A stretch of DNA of 64,000 nt from NCBI RefSeq assembly GCF_900176285.1, contig NZ_FWXF01000005.1:62001-126000 (forward strand), written 5' to 3'. The stretch is from Desulfacinum hydrothermale DSM 13146 (GTDB lineage: Bacteria; Desulfobacterota; Syntrophobacteria; Syntrophobacterales; DSM-9756). Of the stretch, positions 1 through 9,823 are shown piece after piece (position 1 is the stretch's first letter; each line of letters begins with the position of its first letter). A program made the position numbers and the translations under genes. Under the pieces are notes generated by a model that was not told the DNA's origin, ran no database searches, and saw only the letters and a list, made by a program, of their open reading frames with translations.

Positions 1-1936
1 CCCCGTCGGGCTTGGCCTCTCCCGGCGGTTCTTGGGCCTTGTAGCGCCACTGGGCCCAGCGGCCGCTGTTGGTGATGGAGCCTTCCTTTTCCATGAAGGC
101 GGCACAGGGCAGGAAGAAGACCTCCGTCTTCACCTTCCGGGGATCCATCCCGGGGCCCTTCCAGAAGGACGCCGTCTCGTTGTCGAACAGATTGACGTTG
201 ACCATCCAGTCCAGCCTGGCCAGGGCCTCACGGTTCTTGTCGGCATTGGCGCCGCTGCAGGCCGGGTTCTGGCCCCAGGCGAAAAAGCCGCTGAATTCCC
301 CCCGGTACATGGCGTCGAACAAATCCAGCCAGCTGTAGGTCTTGCCGTCGTCCAGCTTGGGCATCCAGCCATAGCCGAAGTCGTTTCCGGCGTGGGCCGC
401 ATCGCCGAACATGGCCTTGAGGAAGCTCACCACGTACTTGGGCTTGTTCTGCCACCAGTTGGCGCTGAGCGGGTCGTGGGAGACCGGCGTGTACTTCTTG
501 TTGTAGTCGGCCAAGGTGGCCGCCGACGCCCGCGGCGTGGGCAGATAGCCGGGCCAGATATGGAAGAGCAGGCAGTGGTCGGTGGAACCCTGCACGTTGG
601 ACTCGCCCCGCAGGGCGTTCACACCGCCTCCGGCCACACCCATGTTGCCCAGCAGCAGCTGGATGATGGCCATGGCACGGATGTTCTGAACGCCCACCGT
701 GTGCTGGGTCCAGCCCATGGCGTACATGATGGTACCCGCCTTGTCGGGCTTTCCGGTGGCACTGTAGAGCTCATAGACCTTGAGGAGATCCTCCTTGGGG
801 GTTCCCGTCACCGCGGACACCTTGTCCAGGGTGTAGCGGGAATAGTGCTTCTTGAGCAGCTGGAAGACCGAACGCGGGTGCTTCAACGTGTAGTCCTTCT
901 TGGGCACCCCGTTGGCATCCAATTCATAGGCCCAGTAGGACTTGTCGTACTTTCGAGTCTTGGGATCGAAGCCCGCGAAGAGCCCATCGTGGAAGCCGTA
1001 TTTTTTGCCCACGATGAAGCAGGCGTTGGTGTAGCGGGCCACGTATTCCTGGAAGTACTTGTTGTGGGAAAGGATATAGTTGATCATGCCGCCCAGAAAG
1101 GCGATGTCGGTGCCGGAGCGAAGGGCCGTGTAGAAGTCGGCCTTGCTGGAAGTGCGTGTGAAACGTGGATCCACGCTGATGAGCGTCGCACCGCTTTTCC
1201 TGGCCTCGATGACCCACTTGAAGGAGATGGGATGGTTTTCCGCCGCGTTGCTCCCCATGATGAGGATGCAATCGCTGTTTTTGATGTCGATCCAGTGATT
1301 GGTCATGGCGCCGCGTCCGAACGACTCTGCCAGAGCCGCTACCGTGGCGCTGTGTCAGATACGGGCCTGGTGTTCGATGTAGACCAGTCCCATGGCGCGC
1401 AGCATCGCCTGGTAGATCCAGCACTCCTCGTTGTCCAAGGCGGCGCTGCCCACCGACGCGATCCCATCGCAGCGGTTGACCACCTGCCCTTTGGCGTTCT
1501 TGCGGGTGAAGCTCTTGTCCCGGCTGTCCTTCACCCGCTTGGCGATCTGTCGCAGCGCCCAATCCCAGCTCTTTTCCTCCCACTGGGTGCTGTAGGGAGC
1601 GCGGTAGAGCACCTTGGTCATCCGCTTGTCGTTTTGAGCCACCTGGTAGGTGGCGGCCCCCTTGGCGCACAGGGCCCCGCGGTTGATGGGATGGTCCGCG
1701 TCCCCTTCCGTGTAGATCACCTTCCCGGTCCGCTTGTCCGTGTGGCAAAGGATGCCGCAGCCCACGGCGCAATAGCAGCAGATGGTGGGGGTCTCCTTGG
1801 CATCTTGAGTGCGCAACCGCCAGGCCTGCTCCTGGACGGGCTGCATGTTGAAGCCCATGGTGGTGCACCCCCCCAGCGCCAGACCGGCCGTAGCCGCACT
1901 GGAAATCTTAAGAAAATCCCTTCTGGTCAGTTTCAT
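1..1936 (-). CDS. fdnG: Formate dehydrogenase alpha subunit, selenocysteine-containing, Tat-exported (3' end beyond window)
   Basis: Molybdopterin (bis-MGD) subunit that oxidises formate in the periplasm. The start at 1936 follows a GGAGG site. Residues 1-35 are a Tat signal (TRRDFLK motif), then a 4Fe-4S site CCYCAVGCGILCH. The frame meets TGA at 1355-1357 (codon 194) in the context HQARI-U-HSATVA, exactly where FdnG-type enzymes carry the catalytic selenocysteine. Beyond it the frame stays open to base 1 with clear family motifs (GRGAMTNHW, DPRFTRT, GNMGVAGGGVNALRG, SGRWAQW). About 645 of some 1,000 codons are present. Gene callers ignoring Sec would report two fragments. The partner FeS and membrane subunits should lie beyond position 1. 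Confidence 0.95.
1323..1357 (-). promoter_or_regulatory. SECIS-like element for the formate dehydrogenase Sec codon
   Basis: Directly after the TGA, the mRNA can fold GGCUCU against AGAGUC (six pairs including one G-U) around a GGC loop that begins 23 nt after the codon. Bacterial SECIS hairpins sit inside the coding region at this distance and have a small G-containing loop that is bound by SelB. The fold was made by eye and not computed. Confidence 0.6.
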
Positions 1937-2452
1937 TCCCGCCTCCTATTCGTAGATCCCATTACGATGACGATGGACCGCAGCCCCGGGGTCCTGACCG
2001 TTGGGAGAGGAATCCCTCTTCCCAAGGCTCTCCGGGGAGGTCCCGAGCCACCTCTGGAAGTTCCCACCTCCTTTCCCACAAAGTGTTGGATCGGATCAGT
2101 GCATCAAGGCCACAGACCAAGACATTCCGGTCGAACCCAAGGCCCCTTCAACTCAATGGAAAAACGAGATAATGCGCCGCCGTAACAGAAATGATCGAGA
2201 TCGGAAAAATGGACGCATTCAACCTGTTGCCTTGACCGCGCGTGTGCTCGGCAAGCAGATCCCATGACGCGACTTCACTACCTCTGGGAAGAGCAATAGC
2301 CCCTTGTGCATTATGTGGCCAATATGGTTTGGGTTCGTTATTATTTTCACCATAATCCAACGGCCTTCGCCCTGTCAAGCACCGCCGGCCGAGAACAACG
2401 CGCCTTCTCCCCTTAAATTCCATGCCCGTTTATGCTAGGAATTCCCCCCTTG
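1937..2452. other. Non-coding leader region upstream of formate dehydrogenase
   Basis: No open frame with coding character on either strand. The only recognisable signal is the sigma-70-like promoter at 2349-2378 facing the formate dehydrogenase gene. If it is used, the transcript has a leader of roughly 400 nt, long enough to hold regulatory RNA structure, but I see no known riboswitch. Confidence 0.5.
2349..2378 (-). promoter_or_regulatory. Candidate sigma-70 promoter for formate dehydrogenase
   Basis: On the minus strand, a perfect TTGACA (2373-2378) is followed after 18 bp by TATGGT (2349-2354). It is the best-matching promoter pair upstream of the gene but about 410 bp from the start codon, so assignment is tentative. 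Confidence 0.35.
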
Positions 2453-2706
2453 GGAGCTTGTCCCACAACGGCCCTTGGCCTTTTGGGGCCTTTCCAACCA
2501 GAAGCTTGTCCGATAATGGCCTTTCGGGAGGTTTCTAACTGGTTGAAATTCCACCGTGCCCTGTGGCCCTTTTTGAGCCTTGCGGGGGGCGGGTTCGGAA
2601 CCCGCCCCCACAAGGCCTGGCAGGCCGACCGCACGGGCCCGCCGGGTAGCCCCAACCTTCCGCCCGCGCACGAAGGGAGCGACCTGGGCGTTTTCGGACA
2701 AGCTCC
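2453..2706. repeat. MITE/REP-like element copy 1, with terminal inverted repeats and central palindrome
   Basis: Left ends GGAGCTTGTCC (2453-2463) and AGCTTGTCCGA (2503-2513) are both exact inverted matches to the right end (TCGGACAAGCT at 2694-2704, GGACAAGCTCC at 2696-2706). The interior holds a palindrome at 2585-2609 with 12-bp perfect arms (GGGGGCGGGTTC) around one base, and a segment GGTAGCCCCAACCTTCCG shared with copy 2 near 8.2 kb. It has no coding capacity. The doubled left end suggests a nested or tandem partial insertion. Confidence 0.75.
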
Positions 2707-2773
2707 GGGGACCTCCCGGCTGCGCCGTTTTTTTCTCACGTTGGGGATTCAAGCCTGTGGAAAGGAGGATGCC

Positions 2774-3613
2774 TTGAAGAGCGGATCTTCCTATTGCGAC
2801 TACGAAAGAGCCTTCCAATCCTACGACAGCTTTCGCAGACCCTGCGGGTTGCGCGAAGTCCATCAGGTACTGGACCATCTACCGGTTCCCATGGATCGGG
2901 CCGTTCTTTTGGAGGGCGGGTTCGGCACGGGGGCCTACACCTATCACCTGGCCCGATTGTCTTGCCGTGTGATCGGGATCGAAGCCTCCAATCGCGGGAT
3001 CACCAAAGCCAGGCGGCGTCTCGAGACTTTCGAAAAGGTACACCTTGCCAGGGGGAATATCCTGTCGCTGCCCCTGAAGGAAGCGTGCATTGATGCCTAC
3101 TTCATAAGCCAGGTCCTACACCACCTCGATCAGTCTTCGGATTTTCCCAACATGACCAGATTCTTGGAAGAAGCCCACAGGGTACTGAAAACCCAGGGTT
3201 TCCTTATCCTACACACCTGCGATCCCGCACAGATCGATCCCCACGAGGGTTCGTATTGGTACTATGAATTCATCCCGACCGCTGCCAGAAAACTGCAAAG
3301 CAAATATGTTCCCCTGGACCTCCTGCGCCAACAACTTCAAGACAGGGGCTTTTCGGACATCCAGATTCAGAAATCTTCCGGCTGTTTGTATGACTCCACA
3401 TATTACGAGGATCCCACTCTATTCCTGACGGAGGACTTCTGGGCTTCCGATTCGGTGTTTTGCCTCGTGGACGACGAAGAAAGAAGCCAGGCTCACAGAA
3501 AGGCGCTCCAGGCCATGGACGATGGATCCATTCACGCGATCATGGAAAAGCACGTGTGTCGAGCCCGCGAGATCGGTGAATCGGTCATCATTTCCGCCAG
3601 GAAAGGACAGTAA
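2774..3613 (+). CDS. SAM-dependent class I methyltransferase
   Basis: Start is TTG at 2774, placed 5 nt after AAAGGAGG; upstream in-frame codons run through the repeat element and are not coding. The 279-residue product has motif I EGGFGTGAYT (about residues 48-57), an acidic motif II residue (GIEAS, about 70), and a post-I segment QVLHHLDQS typical of UbiE/type 11 methyltransferases. The substrate cannot be told. It stands alone, convergent with purA. Being just downstream of a mobile-like repeat could affect its expression. Confidence 0.8.
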   Translation: MKSGSSYCDYERAFQSYDSFRRPCGLREVHQVLDHLPVPMDRAVLLEGGFGTGAYTYHLARLSCRVIGIEASNRGITKARRRLETFEKVHLARGNILSLPLKEACIDAYFISQVLHHLDQSSDFPNMTRFLEEAHRVLKTQGFLILHTCDPAQIDPHEGSYWYYEFIPTAARKLQSKYVPLDLLRQQLQDRGFSDIQIQKSSGCLYDSTYYEDPTLFLTEDFWASDSVFCLVDDEERSQAHRKALQAMDDGSIHAIMEKHVCRAREIGESVIISARKGQ

Positions 3614-3899
3614 GGAAAAGAAGCACGCGCCCCGCCCGCGGGGACTTCTTCCGGAGGGACAGGGAAAGGCCCGCCATTGCGCAGGCTAGGAGGGAAAGGG
3701 TCCGATTCATGGCACGGAACCCTTCGGGAAGGCGCGGCACGGTCCATCGCAGTTCGGAAGAAAAGGGGGCCCTCCGGCGCGGTATCATCGAAAGGCCCGA
3801 CGCCACAGGGGGGGGGGGCAGAGCCGCCGGGGGGCTTGGAAGGCGGCGTTTCAAAGCGCCGCCGGGCCCCCATGGGCGGAAGGCCCGGCGGATTCCGGG
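3614..3899. other. Convergent intergenic region with GC hairpin and G10 run
   Basis: Between the methyltransferase and purA stops. A stem at 3842-3863 (GGCGGCG..CGCCGCC, loop about TTTCAAAG) could terminate transcription from either side, although no T-tract follows. A homopolymer of ten G lies at 3808-3817. No gene is seen. Confidence 0.4.
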
Positions 3900-5297
<1,398 letters not shown>

Positions 5298-5305
5298 TCA
5301 AAAGC

Positions 5306-5334
5306 AAAAAAAGGGCATGGCGCGCGCCATGCCC
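5306..5334 (-). terminator. Rho-independent terminator after htpX
   Basis: Perfect 11-bp stem GGGCATGGCGC/GCGCCATGCCC at 5313-5334 followed on the minus strand by seven T (5306-5312). It lies 34 bp beyond the htpX stop and upstream of purA. Confidence 0.9.
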
Positions 5335-5367
5335 CTCTGAGAAGGTCCCTCGCAATCTGAGCGCGAA

Positions 5368-6225
5368 TCAGTAGGCCATGGAACGAAGCCTTCGGATCCG
5401 CTCCTCAATGGGCGGATGGGTGCTGAACAGGTTCATCAGGTTCCTGCCCGACAGGGGATTGACGATGAACATGTGGGCCGTGGCCGGCTTGACATCCACC
5501 ATGGGGATACGTTGGGACGCCACTGCCAGTTTTTCCAGAGCGTTGGCCAGCCCTTCCGGGTGCCCGCAAAGGCGCGCCCCTGTTTCGTCCGCCAGGTATT
5601 CGCGGGATCGGGAGATGGCCATCTGGATCATCATGGCCGCAATGGGCGCCAGGATGGCTAGAACCAGGGTCCCGATGAGCCCGCCGGCCCCTTCGCCCTC
5701 ATCGTCGCTTCCCCGAAAACCGCCAAAGATGGCCGCCCAGCGCGCCATGTTCGCCAGGAACATGATGGCTCCAGCGAGAGAGGCAGCGATGGTGCCGATC
5801 AGGATGTCCCGGTTCTTGACGTGCGCCATCTCGTGGGCCAGGACTCCGCGCACCTCCTGGGCCGACAGCAGCCGCAACAGCCCCTGGGTCACCGCCACCA
5901 CCGCGTGACTGGGGTTGCGGCCCGTGGCGAACGCATTGGGGGTTTCGTTGGGGATGATATAGATCTTGGGCATGGGAAGGCCGGCACTGGTTGCCAGCTC
6001 CCGCACCATGTTGTAGAGCTCGGGCACCTCGTGTTCGTCCACCGGTTGGGCCCGGTACATGGCCAGGACAATCTTGTCCGAAAACCAGTAGCTGCCAAAA
6101 TTGATCACAACGGCGAACACCAAGGCGATCGCCATCCCTTGCGGGCCGCCCAGAAGCCTTCCGATTCCCACGATCAGAACCGTCAAGGCCGCCAAAAGCA
6201 GGGTGGTCCGAAATTGGTTTCCCAT
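5368..6225 (-). CDS. htpX: HtpX family membrane zinc metalloprotease (M48B)
   Basis: Membrane-bound quality-control protease with the active site on the cytoplasmic side. The 285-residue product has N-terminal hydrophobic segments (about residues 6-50), the zinc motif HEMAH with the third ligand in REYLADE, and further transmembrane segments between them ([25 protein letters not shown]). The segment PNAFATGR is typical of HtpX. Start ATG at 6225 follows GGAGG. It is co-oriented with the Hsp20 gene about 150 bp upstream, suggesting a stress-response pair. Confidence 0.95.
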   Translation of the reverse strand: MGNQFRTTLLLAALTVLIVGIGRLLGGPQGMAIALVFAVVINFGSYWFSDKIVLAMYRAQPVDEHEVPELYNMVRELATSAGLPMPKIYIIPNETPNAFATGRNPSHAVVAVTQGLLRLLSAQEVRGVLAHEMAHVKNRDILIGTIAASLAGAIMFLANMARWAAIFGGFRGSDDEGEGAGGLIGTLVLAILAPIAAMMIQMAISRSREYLADETGARLCGHPEGLANALEKLAVASQRIPMVDVKPATAHMFIVNPLSGRNLMNLFSTHPPIEERIRRLRSMAY

Positions 6226-6372
6226 GGTCTCGTTGCCTCCTCCCAAAAGAGTCTTTTGCTGTGTCTGCACGCCTCGCCAGGCACTGTCTGCCACACGGAT
6301 GCAGGCTTTCGCCTCACCCGCGCTTTCATGTTCGTCAATGCTCGGACGTGTCAAGAAAAATCGGGAAAAAGG

Positions 6373-6822
6373 TCAGGGGCCGGGTCGCACGACGATCTTT
6401 TTGGCCTGCGCGCGCTCTTTGGGGACCCGGATGGTCAGAACGCCGTCGCGGAATTGGGCCGAAATCTCTTCCTGCATCCCGTCTCGGGGCAGCGAAAGAC
6501 AGCGATGGAAGAGACCGCAAGGACGTTCACAACACACCGCCTTCATTCCTTTCACTTCCTTTCCGGCCCGCTCGCCGCGGATGACCACACGCCCTTCCGT
6601 TGCTTCCACCCGAAGATCCCCTTCCGAAACACCGGGCAGATCCACCACCGCGATCCACATTCGGTCGTCTTCGTAGACATCCACGGCGGGCTTCCAGGCA
6701 CCCCCAGGGGCCTGGTCCGCCTCGCGGCCGTCCCTGACCGTTTCCATGCAATTTCGATAGAGCGCGTCCATGCGCTCTTTCAGATGGAGTATCTCGTCCA
6801 CCATGTTTGCAGCCGGGGTCAC
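6373..6822 (-). CDS. Hsp20/alpha-crystallin small heat-shock protein with Cys-rich core loop
   Basis: ATP-independent holdase of 149 residues. Start is GTG at 6822, 5 nt after GGGAGG. The alpha-crystallin domain spans about residues 45-140: WKPAVDVYEDD, VVDLPGVSEGDLRV, GRVVIRGER and FRDGVLTIRVPK. In the region that usually reads ERxxGxFxRxFxLP, this protein reads CCERPCGLFHRCLSLP, giving four cysteines in 12 residues, which is unusual. The C-terminal tail is short (KKIVVRPGP). It lies immediately upstream of htpX. Confidence 0.92.
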   Translation of the reverse strand: MTPAANMVDEILHLKERMDALYRNCMETVRDGREADQAPGGAWKPAVDVYEDDRMWIAVVDLPGVSEGDLRVEATEGRVVIRGERAGKEVKGMKAVCCERPCGLFHRCLSLPRDGMQEEISAQFRDGVLTIRVPKERAQAKKIVVRPGP

Positions 6823-7124
6823 CCTCTTCCTCCCTTGTTCCTCTTCTTCAATTTGTCATCGGGGCTTGTCGCCTTCCCCAAAGCAGGTTTCAGGAACCAA
6901 CCAAAAACTAAGGTGGACCCTTGGCACCGTCAAGATCGACGCCGAGCCGCTTTTTACCGCCCCACCCCTGACAAGTCGAGCCATCGTTCTTATGAATTCT
7001 AGGAAAGACCCATGCGGCCGTCGCTCAAAGACGTGGGGAAGGTACCGTAAGGAGCGAAGAACACGGGTGATGTGTGGCCATGCGTGACGACAAAAGCGGC
7101 CGGCCGCACTTCCAGGAGGCAGCC
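6823..7124. promoter_or_regulatory. Divergent intergenic region with candidate promoter for the DUF3786 gene
   Basis: Separates divergent hsp20 and DUF3786 genes. On the plus strand CTGACA (6968-6973), a 17-bp spacer and TATGAA (6991-6996) make a reasonable sigma-70 promoter. No CIRCE element and no convincing heat-shock sigma promoter were found for the Hsp20 side. Confidence 0.35.
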
Positions 7125-7991
7125 ATGGACGAAGAAAAACGCCGGATGATCCTCAACCGGATCACCCCCATCGACCTCTTCAAGCGGACCCCCAAGACCA
7201 ACTGTGGCGAATGCGCTCAGCCCAGTTGCCTGGCCTACGCCACCCAGGCGGTGGTGGGGGAAATCCCTCTGAGCTCGTGCCCATATTTGGATCCAGAAGA
7301 TATGGCGGACATGGCAAGCCGCCTGGACCGGCAGCTCCAGGCCGGTATCGGCAAGAAGCGGGAAAGTTTTGAAAAGACCTTGGAATTCCTAAGAGAAGAG
7401 ATGGCCAAGTGGGACCTGGAGGCCCTGGCGCCGCAACTGGGGGCGGAAGCGCAAAGGGATCCCGAAAGCGGAATGGCCCGGCTGAGGATCGCCTACCTGG
7501 GCGACCAGGTGGAGGTCTCCCGGGCCGATGTGAGATCCCTCGGCGGCCGCCAGATCAGCCCCTGGGAAAAGATCTTCCTTTTCAACTACGTCATCGGGGG
7601 AGCGGTGGATCCTTCCGGCACCTGGGTGGGCATGGAAAGCCTTCCCAATTCCATCTCCAAGATCAAGAGCCTGCAGTCCCACTGCGAAGAGCCGCTGGCC
7701 AAGGCCTTTCCCCAGGACCGAACGGCTCTCGCCCGGGCCGTCTCCCCCTGGTTTTCAGAACTGGAACCGGAAAACGGCCAAGCCGACTGGGCCGGCGAAT
7801 GCCGCGTTCTTCCCAAGGTGTCCCTTCGCCTGTTGTGGTGGGCCGAGGACCCGGAAGACGGGTTTCCAGCCCGGGTCAAGTTCCTTTTCGACAAGCGCAT
7901 ACTGGACACCCTGGATCTGGAATCTTTGCTTTTCGCCTGCGAAGAGGTGACCGAAAGGATTTTGAATCGGCGTTCGCCCGAGACTTCCTAG
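7125..7991 (+). CDS. DUF3786 protein with N-terminal CFeSP-like Fe-S domain
   Basis: Starts at ATG 7125 after AGGAGG; 288 residues. Residues about 12-50 (NCGECAQPSCLAYA, then CPYL) resemble the four-Cys 4Fe-4S module of the corrinoid Fe-S protein gamma subunit and related anaerobic C1 proteins. The remainder fits DUF3786 (IAYLGDQVEVSRADVRSLGG, SPWEKIFLFNYVIGG, LPNSISKIKSLQ), a family found mainly in strict anaerobes. The function is unknown; a role in corrinoid or Fe-S chemistry is only inferred. It is followed directly by repeat copy 2. Confidence 0.8.
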   Translation: MDEEKRRMILNRITPIDLFKRTPKTNCGECAQPSCLAYATQAVVGEIPLSSCPYLDPEDMADMASRLDRQLQAGIGKKRESFEKTLEFLREEMAKWDLEALAPQLGAEAQRDPESGMARLRIAYLGDQVEVSRADVRSLGGRQISPWEKIFLFNYVIGGAVDPSGTWVGMESLPNSISKIKSLQSHCEEPLAKAFPQDRTALARAVSPWFSELEPENGQADWAGECRVLPKVSLRLLWWAEDPEDGFPARVKFLFDKRILDTLDLESLLFACEEVTERILNRRSPETS

Positions 7992-8025
7992 CCCCATGCG
8001 GACCCCGGCCCCTCCAAGCCGCGAA

Positions 8026-8246
8026 GAGGCTGTCCGACAATGGCCTTTCGTTCTTTTGTGGCTTTCTGACCCGTTGCAATTCCACCGGCCCCGTGGTGCT
8101 TCTTGAACTTTCAGACAGCCTTGTGGGAGCGGGTTCAGAACCCGCCCCTACTGCTGAAACGCCGGGCCCGCAGTACGCCCCGGCTGGTAGCCCCAACCTT
8201 CCGTCCACACAAGAAGGGAGTAACCTGGGCGTTCTCAGCCAGCCTC
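8026..8246. repeat. MITE/REP-like element copy 2
   Basis: Left end GAGGCTGTCCGA (8026-8037), imperfect inverted right end TCAGCCAGCCTC (8235-8246; 10 of 12 match). It contains a GCGGGTTC-A-GAACCCGC palindrome at 8129-8145, an internal CTTTCAGACAGCC resembling an end, and the shared segment GGTAGCCCCAACCTTCCG. It begins 34 bp after the DUF3786 stop and ends exactly at the stop codon (8247) of the opposing gene. Confidence 0.75.
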
Positions 8247-9161
8247 CTATCCGTCCGTCCCATGGGACCCTTGCCGGGCCATCCACCGGCCCGAACCGGG
8301 GCTGGCAGCCCCCCGAAGACGCTGGGCGCGCCACCGCACGTGGTCCTGGAGGTCCCGCAGAAAAGGAAGGGGAGCCCGGTGGCATCCCAGATGAAGGCGC
8401 ACGAAATCGGCCAGGCTTTGCCCCAGCCCCGCCTGGTGGACGAAGACCGCCTCTGCTCCCCCCTGCCCGGGAAACCGCTCCCGGAAAAACGCCTCCGCCC
8501 CCTGGGCCAGATGGTTCAGGGCCCCTTCCAACCCTTCGTTGGGGGGCGGCGCCGGGGCGCTTTCCAAGAGCATCTGCGCCAGGTAACGCCACGCCCGGGG
8601 CGCGCGTTTTGGATCCACCAGAAAGGGATAACGCCACACCAGCTCCGTGGCGGACCAGCCCCTGGAAGCGGCCAGGGACGAAAAGGCGCCCAGAACCCGT
8701 TTTCCCCACAGCAGCACGTGAAAGAGGGGATTGGCCCTCCGGCTCGAATAGTAGAAGGCATTCAGGCCGTGGGCCAGTTCCAGCCAGAACCTTTGCTCCC
8801 CCGCCTTCAAACTGGAAAAGACGCGGGAAGCCAGGCACTGCTCCCGGGCGCACTTGCTTCCGTAGCCCACCCGGTCCCGCAAATCCCGGCCGCCGTTTTG
8901 GCAGGGGTGGAGCAGACAGCCGATCCGGCGCCCCTGCGCATCCAGGTAACCCAGCGCCCAGCAGGAAAACCCCACGATGGGTCGCCCCGGAGGGGACGGC
9001 TGGCGAAAGGCCCGCCGGTTGTCCCGGAACTCCCGCTTGAGACTCCCCACCCAGTCCAGGGGATCGTAGTGAGCAGGTCGGATGGGTGGGCAACACCCGA
9101 AACAGGACCGCTCCGAATCTGGCGCGCACAAGAAGACCTTGACATCCTGGCCGGTCGTCAT
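8247..9161 (-). CDS. Conserved hypothetical Cys-rich protein
   Basis: I do not recognise the family. The product is about 304 residues if started at ATG 9161 (a GGAGG lies only 2 nt away, so the true start may be the in-frame upstream ATG at 9218). Near the N-terminus is CFGCCPP, followed by GFSCWALGYLDAQGRRIGCLLHP, then GYGSKC, EQC and an aromatic segment GLNAFYYSSR. The spaced cysteines suggest metal or Fe-S binding. No signal peptide or membrane segment is seen. The last codons abut repeat copy 2, which may have supplied or altered the C-terminus. Confidence 0.6.
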   Translation of the reverse strand: MTTGQDVKVFLCAPDSERSCFGCCPPIRPAHYDPLDWVGSLKREFRDNRRAFRQPSPPGRPIVGFSCWALGYLDAQGRRIGCLLHPCQNGGRDLRDRVGYGSKCAREQCLASRVFSSLKAGEQRFWLELAHGLNAFYYSSRRANPLFHVLLWGKRVLGAFSSLAASRGWSATELVWRYPFLVDPKRAPRAWRYLAQMLLESAPAPPPNEGLEGALNHLAQGAEAFFRERFPGQGGAEAVFVHQAGLGQSLADFVRLHLGCHRAPLPFLRDLQDHVRWRAQRLRGAASPGSGRWMARQGSHGTDG

Positions 9162-9424
9162 GACCTCCACCCCGGTACGGCACACCGGCTCAGCACTGTT
9201 TCCGCGCGGCGGCCCCATCGGTTCTTGGTTCCTGGTTTGCGCTTCTTGGTCTTCCCATGAAGGACCCCGGATCGTATGCCAGCCGATCGGCCCGTCTCCG
9301 GCACAGGGCGTGGCCCGGACGGCGCCCGAGCACCCGGCATTCGTTCGTTGACTTGATCGGAGGCGTTTGTTAAGAGGCGAACGGTGCCGCCCGGCACGAA
9401 TCCAGACACAGACGAGGTGGAGCC

Positions 9425-9676
9425 ATGCCGATCTACGAATTTCGATGCGTTCAATGCGATCATATCCAGGAAGTGATCGTTTCCAGCAGCAGCGCTCCCG
9501 TGGAAATGAAGTGCGAAAAGTGCCAGGGAGAGGAGCTGGAGCGGGTCCTGAGCCGCGTCAGTTACATGATGGGCGGATCGTCTTCTTCCGGAGGTGACGG
9601 CCCCAAGGTCACCACCAAGAGCTGTTCGCCGGGAAGCAGCTGCGCCACCATCGAACTTCCCGGCCACACCCGCTGA
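9425..9676 (+). CDS. FmdB-type zinc ribbon protein
   Basis: An 83-residue protein beginning MPIYEFRC, with CVQC and CEKC forming the FmdB/CxxC_CxxC_SSSS zinc ribbon in the first 40 residues and a Ser-rich linker (SSSSGG) after MMGG, as is usual for the family. GGTGGAG precedes ATG 9425. These proteins are often annotated as regulatory from the fmd operon, without a proven function. Divergent from the Cys-rich gene. Confidence 0.88.
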   Translation: MPIYEFRCVQCDHIQEVIVSSSSAPVEMKCEKCQGEELERVLSRVSYMMGGSSSSGGDGPKVTTKSCSPGSSCATIELPGHTR

Positions 9677-9823
9677 TCGGTTCGTGCGGAACCGCCGCCG
9701 GCCGCATCGGCCCATCTTCACCCAGGACGCGAGGAGCCGCGGGACTCCGGTGCCGCGGCCATCCCGAAAGGTCGGATCCCAGCCGGCCGCCGTCCCCATC
9801 ACAAGTCGCTCTCCCGCCCGAGT

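Noticed and set aside
32-2185. 717-codon plus-strand open frame
   Set aside because: Antisense shadow of the formate dehydrogenase gene: no family motifs, His/Gly/Val-rich translation typical of the reverse strand of GC-rich genes.
2310-2335. Sigma-54-like TGGCCACATAATGCA on the minus strand upstream of formate dehydrogenase
   Set aside because: The GG-to-GC spacing is one base short and the -24 box is poor (TGGCCA), unlike the well-matched site at 38949.
2432-2773. N-terminal extension of the methyltransferase to 2432
   Set aside because: The region is the inverted-repeat element; a good ribosome site precedes TTG 2774, where homology begins.
3808-3817. G10 tract as a phase-variation switch
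   Set aside because: It lies between two convergent stops, in no reading frame or promoter that I can see.
7409-9040. 543-codon plus-strand frame across the DUF3786 end and the repeat
   Set aside because: Pro/Gly/Arg-rich translation crossing a real gene, a repeat element and the antisense of another gene; not coding.
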